A DNA stretch of 32,860 bases from Blastocatellia bacterium (GTDB taxonomy: Bacteria; Acidobacteriota; Blastocatellia; Pyrinomonadales; Pyrinomonadaceae): NCBI GenBank assembly GCA_003488005.1, contig DNND01000120.1, forward strand, positions 10,004 through 42,863, given 5' to 3'. The notes beneath the pieces were generated by a model. The model was not told the DNA's origin. It did no database searches and was given only the letters and a program-made list of their open reading frames with translations. Within the stretch, counting starts at the first letter, position 1, and each line of letters opens with the position of its first letter. Below, piece after piece: positions 24,784-32,823 of the stretch. A program made the translations under genes and the position numbers.

Positions 24784-24812
24784 ATGATACTGGCTGAAGG
24801 GACTGGCATCAA
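24784..24812 (-). promoter_or_regulatory. Sigma70-like promoter of the nad operon
   Basis: Read on the minus strand: TTGATG (24807-24812), a 17-base spacer and TATCAT (24784-24789), 5 of 6 to TATAAT. Transcription would start near 24777, about 13 bases before the chosen nadC ATG. It lies inside the longer nadC reading frame, which argues against that longer start. Confidence 0.45.
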
Positions 24813-25005
24813 CACGCCAGCCAATTGCCCCTCAGTCCCATACAGACTGGGCCAAATAGCTGAGAAACGGCCCACTTTGTCACGCTGGCTCCCCAATCGA
24901 GTTGCCGCAAACGAATTTTCTGGCCCGTTTACAAAGGTTTTTGCTAATATGTGAGTGCCTGTTCAGGCCTGCCTCGAGTTTTTCATTTCCTGCCGTAACA
25001 AATAA

Positions 25006-26529
25006 ATGCCACATCGACACGCGACTACTTTGCTTGAAGCTTTGCCCGAAAACTCTCCGCTTGTGAATCAGCGGAATGATCAGATGCTGGACCATGCTTT
25101 CAATGCTTTGCCTGACGGCGCCTTTCTTTTTGGCGGTGACCGCCGCTTGATAAAGGGGAATGCCAATGCAGCACAACTGCAAAACGGCGATCTTTGTCCT
25201 GGCCGGCCTTGCTGCGAAATGTTTTGGCGGGTTGAGGGCGCGGACGGCTGCGTGGTCGATCGTGCGATTGAGAGTGGCGAAAGAGTTGAGGTAGAGATCC
25301 AATCGGGAGCAGAACAGAATCTTTCAATCTCGATCATCGTTGAGCCGCTGGCTGACAACGACGGTGGACCAGGCGCCTTGGTTATAACTCGAGACATTTC
25401 CGACCTGCGCCGCGCCGAGGCTGAAGCGATCGCTCACAAGTCGTTTATCGCAAGCGTCGCGGATCGCACTCCTGATGAAATTTATGCGCTTGACGCCGCG
25501 GGTTGTATCACCTGGATGAACGAGCGCGCAGAAGCTCTTAAACCGGTGACAATCGCTGGGGGCCGCTTCGTTGACATCATCTCTCCTGAGTCGAAAGACA
25601 CCGCCGAACAAAACCTGCGACTGACGCTGGCCGGCGATGACACCGAATGCGAAGTGCGCGTGCTACACGCCGAAGGCGTTATTCGTTACGCGGAAGCCCA
25701 TGCGTCGCCGCTTTGGAAAGACGGTGAAATCGGCGGAGCATTAGTGTTCCTTCGCGACATAACTGACCGCAAACGCGAGCACGAGTTGATGGCCCAGTCC
25801 GATAAGTTGCGCGCGGTTGGTGAACTGGCGGCTGGCGTCGCTCATAATCTAAATAATTCGTTGACTGTAATCCAGGGTCGCGCCCAACTTCTGTTGCGCA
25901 ACGCCACCGACGAGGCGTCTGCCAAGAGTCTGCAAATAATTACTAACGCTGTAGAGGACGGCACCAAGACACTCCGTAGAATTCTGGAATTTGCGCGTCG
26001 TGACTCTGCCAGCGAATTTTGTCCGGTTGAGTTGGGTTACCTGCTCACTTCCAGCGTCGACATCGCGCGGCCGAAATGGCAGAGCAAGTCTCGCAAGGGC
26101 ACGATCAATTTGAAGATCGAAAGCAATACTCCTGTTTATGTGATGGGCGAACAAGCGGAGTTGCGTGAAGTAGTGCTCAATCTGCTTTTCAACGCTGTCG
26201 ATGCGATGCCTGAAGGCGGAACGATGGAAATCGGCATGCGCGCTGAGATCGAATGCGGTTGTTTCTGGGTAGCTGATAACGGTTCCGGCATGTCGCAAGA
26301 GACAGCCTCGCGAATTTTTGAACCTTTCTTTACGACCAAAGGAAAACTCGGCAGCGGTCTCGGACTCTCAGCGTCGCACGGAATCGTCACTCGACACCGG
26401 GGCGAAATAGTTGTCGTGAGCGAACCGGGTGAAGGGACGCGCTTCGAAGTGAGGCTGCCAATCTGTGAAAAAAATGATCGGTTCATAAAGAAGAGCGATG
26501 CAGTCGACGAAGCACTTGAGCCCGCCTAA
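25006..26529 (+). CDS. PAS-domain sensor histidine kinase (NtrB-like core)
   Basis: This is a probably soluble kinase of 507 aa; no membrane segment is visible. Two PAS-like regions (about 25-130 and 145-255, both ending in a D-I-[ST]-D-[LR] type junction) precede the dimerisation domain. The phospho-accepting H280 lies in AHNLNNSLTV. The ATPase domain has N-box NLLFNA (392-397), G1 DNGSGM (424-429), F-box EPFFTTK (439-445) and G2 GSGLGLS (449-455). The residue after H280 is asparagine, whereas H-E or H-D is usual; this may affect phosphatase activity. No regulator is adjacent. The first PAS region holds a CPGRPCC cysteine group that could bind metal or sense redox. Confidence 0.9.
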   Translation: MPHRHATTLLEALPENSPLVNQRNDQMLDHAFNALPDGAFLFGGDRRLIKGNANAAQLQNGDLCPGRPCCEMFWRVEGADGCVVDRAIESGERVEVEIQSGAEQNLSISIIVEPLADNDGGPGALVITRDISDLRRAEAEAIAHKSFIASVADRTPDEIYALDAAGCITWMNERAEALKPVTIAGGRFVDIISPESKDTAEQNLRLTLAGDDTECEVRVLHAEGVIRYAEAHASPLWKDGEIGGALVFLRDITDRKREHELMAQSDKLRAVGELAAGVAHNLNNSLTVIQGRAQLLLRNATDEASAKSLQIITNAVEDGTKTLRRILEFARRDSASEFCPVELGYLLTSSVDIARPKWQSKSRKGTINLKIESNTPVYVMGEQAELREVVLNLLFNAVDAMPEGGTMEIGMRAEIECGCFWVADNGSGMSQETASRIFEPFFTTKGKLGSGLGLSASHGIVTRHRGEIVVVSEPGEGTRFEVRLPICEKNDRFIKKSDAVDEALEPA

Positions 26530-26750
26530 AAGCGATGCTGCGTAATGGGCCCGCCAAAAACAGTTGTCCTAAGATCACGCATTGACCCTGCGAAAACATA
26601 CAGATTACGCCGCCCGCCTTTGTCAGCTTTTCAAGCCCTTAGCCGAAATTCTCCAAAAAGCGAGCAAAAGCGTCCTTCCCGTTCGGGGAACACTCGTTGC
26701 AGTTGGGAAAGCGTCCGAATAACCAGGCTTTCAAAGAAGGAGACTGCAAT

Positions 26751-26963
26751 ATGGGTTTGCCAAATCGAGATGAAGTCAAAGGAAAGTTTGATCAGGCGAA
26801 AGGTCAGGCGAAAGAAACCGTAGGCCGCGCGCTGGATGATCGAGAACTCGAAAACGAGGGCCGTGGCGATCAAGCCGGTGGCGAGATCCGCGAAGGATTC
26901 GGAACTGCTCGACGTAAGGTTGGAGAAGCGATCGAAGATCTCGGCGAATCAGTTCGCAAATAA
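26751..26963 (+). CDS. CsbD family stress protein
   Basis: This small, highly charged 70-aa protein has the CsbD signature: EVKGKFDQAKGQAKETVGRA, repeated in weaker form as GDQAGGEIREGFGTARRKVGEA. The family is induced by general stress in many bacteria; the molecular role is not known. The start is the ATG at 26751 because GAAGGAGA (26736-26743) lies 7 bases upstream; a longer in-frame start at 26697 has no such signal. It is convergent with the glycine-zipper protein and separated from it by a terminator. Confidence 0.92.
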   Translation: MGLPNRDEVKGKFDQAKGQAKETVGRALDDRELENEGRGDQAGGEIREGFGTARRKVGEAIEDLGESVRK

Positions 26964-26983
26964 GTTTTCACCTCAGCACTCAA

Positions 26984-27020
26984 GAGGCTTACGACAAAAG
27001 TGTCGTAAGCCTCTTTTTTT
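26984..27020 (+). terminator. Intrinsic terminator of the CsbD gene
   Basis: The perfect 13-bp stem GAGGCTTACGACA (26984-26996) pairs with TGTCGTAAGCCTC (27001-27013) across a 4-base loop and is followed by seven T. It could also serve the convergent gene at 27047, though the minus-strand side has fewer T. Confidence 0.92.
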
Positions 27021-27046
27021 ACTTCTGAAAAACAGAAGGACGACCG

Positions 27047-27553
27047 CTACTCGGTGCGCACGTGCTCACCACCGATCGCCTCGAGCAGTTCCTCGAGTTT
27101 ATCAACCTCTTCGTCCGTCTTCGCCTCGACTCCCAGAAGAATGCCGCCGCCGAGTAGTCCGGCCTCATAAACTTTAGCGCGATACTCGGGAATGCCGGCG
27201 CCAATCAGTGCGCCGATGACACCGCCAGTGGCAGCGCCCGCGCCTGCTCCAGCCAGGGCCGCAGCAATTGGACCAGCGATTACCAGATTAATGCCGGGAA
27301 GCAAAATGGTACTGCCGACAGCAACGATGGCAGCAAGTACAGCACCGACAACGCCACCAACAGCACCGCCAATGCCGGCGCCGTCAGCTGCATGGGTCCG
27401 TGCCTGCAGGGCAAACTCTTTGCTGTGCGTTGCGTCGGACATCATCACGCTGATGTCGTCACGCGTGTATCCGCGTTTCATGATTGCGTCAACGGCGGCT
27501 TCCGCAGCCAACCTGTTTTTGAAAAGACCTGTTACCAATTTGGGTTTTGCCAT
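27047..27553 (-). CDS. Glycine-zipper protein with general-stress-protein (YflT/17M-like) N-terminus
   Basis: This 168-aa protein has three parts. Residues 1-50 form a small alpha-beta domain (KLVTGLFKNRLAAEAAVDAIMKRG start, then YTRDDISVMM), which resembles the 17M-type general stress domain. Residues 58-130 are a glycine- and alanine-rich double hydrophobic hairpin (GGAVGGVVGAVL, then GAATGGVIGALIGAG), a glycine zipper that could insert into a membrane. The C-terminal 38 residues are acidic (KTDEEVDKLEELLEAIGG). A strong GGAGG lies 6 bases before the ATG. It converges on the CsbD gene; both look stress-related. Confidence 0.82.
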   Translation of the reverse strand: MAKPKLVTGLFKNRLAAEAAVDAIMKRGYTRDDISVMMSDATHSKEFALQARTHAADGAGIGGAVGGVVGAVLAAIVAVGSTILLPGINLVIAGPIAAALAGAGAGAATGGVIGALIGAGIPEYRAKVYEAGLLGGGILLGVEAKTDEEVDKLEELLEAIGGEHVRTE

Positions 27554-27855
27554 AAACGTCCTCCTTCAGTTTCCGTCGCCAAAATAGATTCCAACCCCGG
27601 GAGAAATGTTTCTAAAGGGCAACGGGTGTGCCGGATTCAGCGCGCCGTTTTACCGGCGTTTTGATTGAAAAAGCGTCCCCCGCCCGGCGGTAAGCAAACA
27701 GCAAAGGAGGTTCCCTGTTTCGCTTCGGTACGCGTCTGACAGCACGAGTGTCTGAACCGATTGAATCGCAAACCTGGTTTTGCTATGGCTGCCGCGCCGT
27801 TTCTTGTGTAAATTCCAAATCGCTTTTAATTGAAATCTGACGCACTTAATTCCTA
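27554..27855. other. Gene-free region between stress protein and glycosyltransferase
   Basis: This 302-base divergent region holds the ribosome binding site of the gene at 27553 and presumably promoters for both sides, though none stands out. A 5-bp stem with TTTT (27643-27662) is too short to call a terminator. No heptamer array or GGC-NNN-GCC cluster is present. Confidence 0.4.
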
Positions 27856-28965
27856 TTGAGAATTCTCCAGATAAGTTCAGCCCAATCGCTCGGCGGCGGT
27901 GAGCGCCATCTCGCCGACCTTGCCAACGGTTTCGTCGAACGCGGCCACGAGGTCTCCGTCGCGCTGCGCCGGCATTCGGCGTTGAACGATGAACTCCGCA
28001 AAGTTTCAAAAGAGAATATTACGACGCTGCCGTTGCGGAACTCGCTGGATGTAAACAGCGCCCGCGCGCTTGCGAAACTGGTGCGCGAAAACGCTATCCA
28101 AATAATTCATGCGCACATGGCGCGCGATTATCCGCTGGCCGCTTACGCCGCGCGCCGGAATCCAGCCGCCCGGTTAATACTCACGCGGCACGTTCTTTTT
28201 CCGTTGAATCGCCTGCATCGTCTTACCTTTTCCGCAGCGTCACGGATTATTGCTGTTTCGCAGGCAGTGGCTTCCCAACTTCGCGCCGACAAAGTAGCCG
28301 CCGCGGAAAAGATAAGCGTGGTGCTGAACGGAATCGACACGCAACGATTTGCGCGGACGCGCCAACAGTTTGATCGCCAGGAATTTCTGGAGAGTTGGAA
28401 ACTGCCGGAATCAGGCTGGCTGGTGGGAACAGTCGGCGAGTTGACACGGTTGAAAGGCCATCAGGATTTTTTGCGCGCCGCGGCGCAGATTTCAAAAGAG
28501 ACCGCTGGGTGCAATTTCATCATCGCTGGCATCGATCACTCGCCGGACGGGAAAAATGAAGCGCAAATCGAAAAGCTAATTGACGAACTAAATCTAAGAA
28601 GCCAGGTGCGCCGCGTAAAATGGCTCGACGATTTGGCGCAACTGTATTGCGCCTTGGATGTTTTTGTTTCCGCATCGCATACCGAATCGTTTGGCCTCGC
28701 AATAGTTGAAGCTATGGCCAGCCGCACCGCAGTGGTCGCAACCGAAACTGAGGGCGCGCGCGAGATTGTTCGGGACGGAGCAACTGGACTGCTGACCCCG
28801 ATTGGCAATCCAAATGAAATGGCAGTTGCGATCCAATCTCTGTTGAATGACGAGGCGACGAGATTGCGGTTTGCAGCAGCCGCGCAAAAAGATGTAGCCG
28901 AGCGGTTCAGCGTCCAGCGCATGGTTGATGAAACTGAAAAAATCTATCGGGCGAGTCTTGAGTAA
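27856..28965 (+). CDS. GT4 family glycosyltransferase
   Basis: This GT-B fold, retaining glycosyltransferase of 369 aa probably works at the cytoplasmic face on a polysaccharide or glycolipid. The N-terminal domain begins MRILQISSAQSLGGGERHL, with the glycine-rich loop of the family. The C-terminal domain has the E-x7-E motif in ESFGLAIVE and GLLTPIGNP. The start is TTG at 27856: an in-frame stop lies only 7 bases upstream, and the protein begins exactly at the first beta-strand. There is no good ribosome binding site. No polysaccharide cluster surrounds it; donor and acceptor are unknown. Its stop codon is 2 bases from the convergent stop of the next gene. Confidence 0.9.
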   Translation: MRILQISSAQSLGGGERHLADLANGFVERGHEVSVALRRHSALNDELRKVSKENITTLPLRNSLDVNSARALAKLVRENAIQIIHAHMARDYPLAAYAARRNPAARLILTRHVLFPLNRLHRLTFSAASRIIAVSQAVASQLRADKVAAAEKISVVLNGIDTQRFARTRQQFDRQEFLESWKLPESGWLVGTVGELTRLKGHQDFLRAAAQISKETAGCNFIIAGIDHSPDGKNEAQIEKLIDELNLRSQVRRVKWLDDLAQLYCALDVFVSASHTESFGLAIVEAMASRTAVVATETEGAREIVRDGATGLLTPIGNPNEMAVAIQSLLNDEATRLRFAAAAQKDVAERFSVQRMVDETEKIYRASLE

Positions 28966-28967
28966 AT

Positions 28968-29291
28968 TCAAAGAGCATCGATCTTGGCTGCCAGGATGAA
29001 ATCGCTTTCTGTCAGGCCATCGATCTTGTGCGTCCAAATTGTTACTTCTGCGCGGCCCCAACCGAAGCAGACGTCCGGATGATGCCACTGCTCTTCTGCC
29101 AGTTGACCCGCGCGGTTTACAAACTCAAGCGTCTTTGCAAAATCACCAAACTTGTATTCCTTGCGCAAGTGATGCTCGTTTACAACCTCCCAGCCCGCGA
29201 TTTCGCTTTGCAGTTTGGTAAGCTCATCGCCTTTCAGTGGCGGGACACCGCCGCGGCAGGGAACGCAATCCCGACTTGCCAGGTCGCTCAT
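28968..29291 (-). CDS. Pterin-4a-carbinolamine dehydratase
   Basis: This 107-aa enzyme recycles the 4a-hydroxy-tetrahydropterin formed by aromatic amino-acid hydroxylases; homologues also occur without hydroxylases. The active-site motif EQWHHPDV (H70, H71) and the TIWTHKIDGLTESDF block are typical. The N-terminus has CVPCRGGVPPL, common in bacterial members. GGAGA lies 7 bases before the ATG. No hydroxylase gene is in the window. Convergent with the glycosyltransferase. Confidence 0.94.
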   Translation of the reverse strand: MSDLASRDCVPCRGGVPPLKGDELTKLQSEIAGWEVVNEHHLRKEYKFGDFAKTLEFVNRAGQLAEEQWHHPDVCFGWGRAEVTIWTHKIDGLTESDFILAAKIDAL

Positions 29292-29521
29292 TTGTTTTTC
29301 TCCTGAAATTCAATCTTGAAAACATTCTACACGCTGCGTTGGCTGGGCGGCAGCGCCGAACGGCCTGGTGCGGACGCTAACGGCTTGGGCCGATTTCACG
29401 ACTTGCTAATACCCGCGGGCAGCGGATAGTCTTAAGGAACGCCTTCAGCAATTAACAAAAAACTTTCGTTTGCGAGCAGCGATTTTTGCACCTTCGCAAA
29501 TCTGCTGCGCGGGGAGGGTTC

Positions 29522-30748
29522 GTGGCAATCATCCGTTCTTTCCGAGCTTTGCGCCCGCTGGCTGAGCGTGTGAGGCAAGTAGCGAGCGTGCCCTACGACG
29601 TCGTTAGCACAGCCGAGGCGCGCGCCCTTGCCGCTGATAATCCGCTGAGCTTTCTGCACGTTTCGCGGCCGGAAATTGATTTACCCGATGGCACCGATCC
29701 TTATTCAGATCAGGTGTATCGCAAGGCTCTGGAAAATTACGAACGGCTGAAAAAAGAATGCCCACTGGAAAATGAAGATGTCCCGAGCATCTACCTTTAC
29801 CGCCAAATTATGGGTGAGCACGAACAGATTGGAGTCGTCGCTTGCTGTTCGATTGATGATTACGACCAGGAAATAATCCGCAAGCACGAGCGAACACGCC
29901 GCGACAAAGAGGATGATCGGACACGGCACCTGCTTGTGTTGCGCGCGCAAACTGGACCAGTGTTTCTAACCTACCGGGCCAGTCGCGATATTGACACGAT
30001 GGTGATGGAGACGACGATGGCAAACGCCATTTTCGATTTCACCGCCGACGATGGCGTCGAACATACGGTTTGGCGCGTGCCCGATCCGGTTCGCTTTGTT
30101 CACGCGTTCCGCGAGATTCCTTTTCTCTACATCGCCGATGGCCACCATCGCGCAGCCAGCGCCGCGCGCGCTCGAGCTGAACTTAAGGAGCAGAGCTTTG
30201 GACATACCGGCGACGAAGAGTACAACTTCTTTCTGGCAGTGATGTTTCCGGATGATCAATTACAGATACTGCCTTACAACCGTGCAGTGAGAGATCTGAA
30301 CGGGTTGTCGCCGGAACAATTCCTCGCTGCAGTTCGCAAGAGTTTCGATGTAACTGAAGGCGGAAGTCCGACGCCAGAGCGCCGCGGCAAATGGAGCATG
30401 TATCTGGGCGGGCAGTGGTACACGCTAATGGTCGCCGCCGGTTCGCCAGAGCCGCAGGGAACTGTGGCGTCGCTTGACGTGAGTATTCTCCAGGATCGTT
30501 TGCTCGATCCGATCTTGGGAATCAAGGACGTGCGCACTGATAAGCGCATCGATTTTATTGGCGGCAGCCGTGGTACCAAGGAATTGGAAAAGCTGGTCGA
30601 TGAAGGCAAAGCGGCGGTGGCTTTTTCTTTGCACCCGACAACCATAGAAGAACTACTGCGCGTGTCGGACGCAGGCGAAATCATGCCGCCCAAGTCAACC
30701 TGGTTTGAGCCGAAGCTGCGCGACGGTTTGTTGATTCACACTATCTAG
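29522..30748 (+). CDS. DUF1015 family protein
   Basis: This 408-aa protein of the DUF1015 family has no assigned reaction that I can state with confidence. The signature YIADGHHRAASAARARAE is present at about 203-220. The N-terminal SFRALRPLAERVRQVASVPYDVV segment is typical; the C-terminal part has FSLHPTTIEEL and MPPKSTWFEPK. The start is GTG at 29522, with GGGGAGGG 4 bases upstream; a TTG at 29486 is less likely. It precedes serA. DUF1015 genes are known next to serA and serC in other phyla, which suggests a role linked to serine synthesis. Its stop codon overlaps the first unit of array g by one base. Confidence 0.88.
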   Translation: MAIIRSFRALRPLAERVRQVASVPYDVVSTAEARALAADNPLSFLHVSRPEIDLPDGTDPYSDQVYRKALENYERLKKECPLENEDVPSIYLYRQIMGEHEQIGVVACCSIDDYDQEIIRKHERTRRDKEDDRTRHLLVLRAQTGPVFLTYRASRDIDTMVMETTMANAIFDFTADDGVEHTVWRVPDPVRFVHAFREIPFLYIADGHHRAASAARARAELKEQSFGHTGDEEYNFFLAVMFPDDQLQILPYNRAVRDLNGLSPEQFLAAVRKSFDVTEGGSPTPERRGKWSMYLGGQWYTLMVAAGSPEPQGTVASLDVSILQDRLLDPILGIKDVRTDKRIDFIGGSRGTKELEKLVDEGKAAVAFSLHPTTIEELLRVSDAGEIMPPKSTWFEPKLRDGLLIHTI

Positions 30749-30834
30749 TCAGTAGTTCGTGGTCAGTTGTCAGTAGCACTCGTGTTCCGACGTGCTCATA
30801 TCTAACAACTGACCACTGACAACTGACCACTGAC
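30748..30834. repeat. Heptamer inverted array g (GTCAGTT units), DUF1015-serA gap
   Basis: Units GTCAGTA, GTTCGTG, GTCAGTT and GTCAGTA occupy 30748-30775. Complementary-type units AACTGAC, CACTGAC, AACTGAC and CACTGAC occupy 30807-30834. The 31-base loop contains a further short stem, AGCAC (30775-30779) with GTGCT (30792-30796). The array starts on the last base of the DUF1015 stop codon and ends 4 bases before the serA ATG, leaving no room for a Shine-Dalgarno sequence. Same unit family as array d. Confidence 0.9.
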
Positions 30835-30838
30835 GATT

Positions 30839-32050
30839 ATGCTCGTTCTCATCGCTGACAAATTCGAACAATCAGGCCGCGACGGACTGGAAGCGCTCGG
30901 CTGCGAGATCACATTTGAGCCGGATTTGAAGGACGATGCGCTCGTCGCCGCCATCGAAAAGCACTCGCCTGACGTTTTGGTAGTTCGCGGCACAAAGGTG
31001 AACGAGAAAATGCTTGCGGCTGGACCAATAAAATTAGTGGTCAGGGCCGGCGCAGGCTACAACACAATTGATGTTGCTGCTGCCTCGCGGCGCGGAATTT
31101 ATGTTTCCAACTGTCCCGGAAAAAATTCGATTGCTGTTGCTGAGCTGGCTTTTGCGCTGATACTGGCGCTCGATCGGCGCGTTGCCGATAACGTTATCGC
31201 GCTGCGTCGCGGCGAATGGAACAAGAAAGAGTTTTCCAAGGCGCGCGGTTTGTTCGGCCGCACGCTCGGTCTGGTTGGCGTCGGTAAAATCGGCCAGGAA
31301 ATGATTCCACGCGCGCAAACTTTCGGCATGCGGGTGATTGCCTGGAGTCGCAGCTTGACGCCGGAGCGCGCCGCCGAGCTTGGCGTTGAATTCAAAAACA
31401 CACCGGCTGACGTCGCGCGCGAAGCCGACGTTGTCAGCGCTCATGTGGCGCTCAATTCCGAAACTAAGGGAATGCTCGACGCGAAGTTTTTTGCGGCGAT
31501 GCGGCCGGGCGCGTATTTCATTAACACTGCGCGCGGTGAAGTAGTCGATCACGCAGCGCTGGTGCAAGCAATGCATTCGCGTGGCATTCGTGCCGGGCTG
31601 GATGTTTATGCAGGTGAGCCAACTTCCGCAATCGCAGAATTCACCGATCCGATGGCGCAGGAGCCGAACCTGTATGGCACGCATCACATTGGCGCCTCAA
31701 CCGATCAGGCGCAGGAAGCGATTGCCGCGGAAACAGTGCGCATTGTGCGGGAGTTCAAGGAAACAGGCCGAGTGCCCAACGTCGTGAATCTGGCGCGTCA
31801 AACTCCGGCGACGCATCGACTGGTTGTTCGTCATCTTGATCGTCCCGGCGTGCTGGCCGTCGTACTTGACGCCATCAAAGGCGAACACATCAACGTGCAG
31901 GAGATGGAGAACATTGTGTTTGACGGCGCGGAAGCAGCAGTGGCTCGCATCAATCTGGATAATGCACCGTCGCGCGCGATGCTGGATAAGCTACAGAAGG
32001 ATAATGTCGACATCATCGAACTTGATTTGCTTCAGTTGAACGAGAAATGA
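30839..32050 (+). CDS. serA: D-3-phosphoglycerate dehydrogenase
   Basis: This NAD-dependent enzyme oxidises 3-phosphoglycerate to phosphohydroxypyruvate, the first step of serine synthesis. It has 403 aa. The Rossmann motif GVGKIG is at 147-152. Catalytic R232 (TARGE), E260 (AGEP) and H283 (THHIGAS) are in place. A C-terminal ACT domain (about 327-400, RHLDRPGVLAVV) suggests serine feedback. This is the short form without the intervening ASB domain. No ribosome binding site precedes the ATG. Its stop overlaps the next gene's start (ATGA), so it is translationally coupled to the SDR gene. Confidence 0.95.
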   Translation: MLVLIADKFEQSGRDGLEALGCEITFEPDLKDDALVAAIEKHSPDVLVVRGTKVNEKMLAAGPIKLVVRAGAGYNTIDVAAASRRGIYVSNCPGKNSIAVAELAFALILALDRRVADNVIALRRGEWNKKEFSKARGLFGRTLGLVGVGKIGQEMIPRAQTFGMRVIAWSRSLTPERAAELGVEFKNTPADVAREADVVSAHVALNSETKGMLDAKFFAAMRPGAYFINTARGEVVDHAALVQAMHSRGIRAGLDVYAGEPTSAIAEFTDPMAQEPNLYGTHHIGASTDQAQEAIAAETVRIVREFKETGRVPNVVNLARQTPATHRLVVRHLDRPGVLAVVLDAIKGEHINVQEMENIVFDGAEAAVARINLDNAPSRAMLDKLQKDNVDIIELDLLQLNEK

Positions 32051-32823
32051 ATGCAACCCTCATAACCGGCGCCTCGAGCGGCATTGGCGAAGTTTTTGCC
32101 CGCCGGCTGGCAGCGCGTGGCCGCAACGTTTTGTTGGTGGCGCGTTCGGAAGAGAAACTAATCACACTTTGCAACGAGCTGGGCCGCTCAAACAGCATTC
32201 GCGCGCAATACGTCGCGCTCGATCTTAGCCTGCCGGAATCGCCCGCGCGGCTATTCGAAGAAGCCGAGAAGCGAGGTCTGACGATAGACCTGTTGGTTAA
32301 CAACGCCGGCTTTGGATCGTTTGGCGACTTTGCCAAAGCGGATTTGGCGCGCGAGTTGAACATGATCGACCTCAACGTCAAAGCGCTGGTGGAATTGACC
32401 TATCGGTTTTTACAACCGATGCGTGACCGCAAACAGGGTGCGATCATCAACGTCGCTTCTACGGCCGCGTTTCAGGCCGTGCCCTTCATGGCAACCTACG
32501 CCGCGACCAAAGCGTTCGTGCTTTCGTTTTCCGAAGCGTTGTGGGAAGAGAATCGAGCATTCGGCGTGAAGGTCATGGCGCTTTGCCCTGGAGTGACAGA
32601 TACAAATTTCTTCGAGGCTGCGCGCGGCGAAAAGCCGCCTGCCCGCGCTTCGCAAACTCCGGAAGAAGTGGTCGATACTGCGTTGCGAGGACTTGCGCGC
32701 GGCAGGAGTCATATCATTTCCGGATGGATCAATCGGGTGATGACGGAATCGGAACGGCTGGCGCCGCGTTCGCTGGTGACGCGTATGGCCGGCCGCATGA
32801 TGCGTGGCCGTTACGACGAATAG
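32047..32823 (+). CDS. Short-chain dehydrogenase/reductase
   Basis: This classical SDR of 258 aa has cofactor motif TGASSGIG (7-14), NNAG (85-88) and the S138, Y151, K155 catalytic set (YAATK). The arginine at 33 after the second beta-strand (VARSEEKL) suggests NADP preference. The C-terminal helices are basic. The substrate is unknown; this subgroup includes many DltE/YqjQ-like reductases. It overlaps serA by 4 bases (ATGA), which implies co-translation but not necessarily a shared pathway. The last 37 bases of the window hold nothing recognisable. Confidence 0.92.
   Translation: MNATLITGASSGIGEVFARRLAARGRNVLLVARSEEKLITLCNELGRSNSIRAQYVALDLSLPESPARLFEEAEKRGLTIDLLVNNAGFGSFGDFAKADLARELNMIDLNVKALVELTYRFLQPMRDRKQGAIINVASTAAFQAVPFMATYAATKAFVLSFSEALWEENRAFGVKVMALCPGVTDTNFFEAARGEKPPARASQTPEEVVDTALRGLARGRSHIISGWINRVMTESERLAPRSLVTRMAGRMMRGRYDE

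Noticed and set aside
24765..24896. N-terminal extension of nadC
   Set aside because: The extra residues have no family counterpart, and a good promoter lies within this stretch.
27643..27662. Terminator hairpin in the divergent region
   Set aside because: The stem is only 5 bp, and no gene ends just upstream on that strand.
29340..29395. Further GGC-NNN-GCC cluster before the DUF1015 gene
   Set aside because: GC-rich, but the inverted matches are short, irregular and lack the three-base-loop organisation of the two accepted copies.
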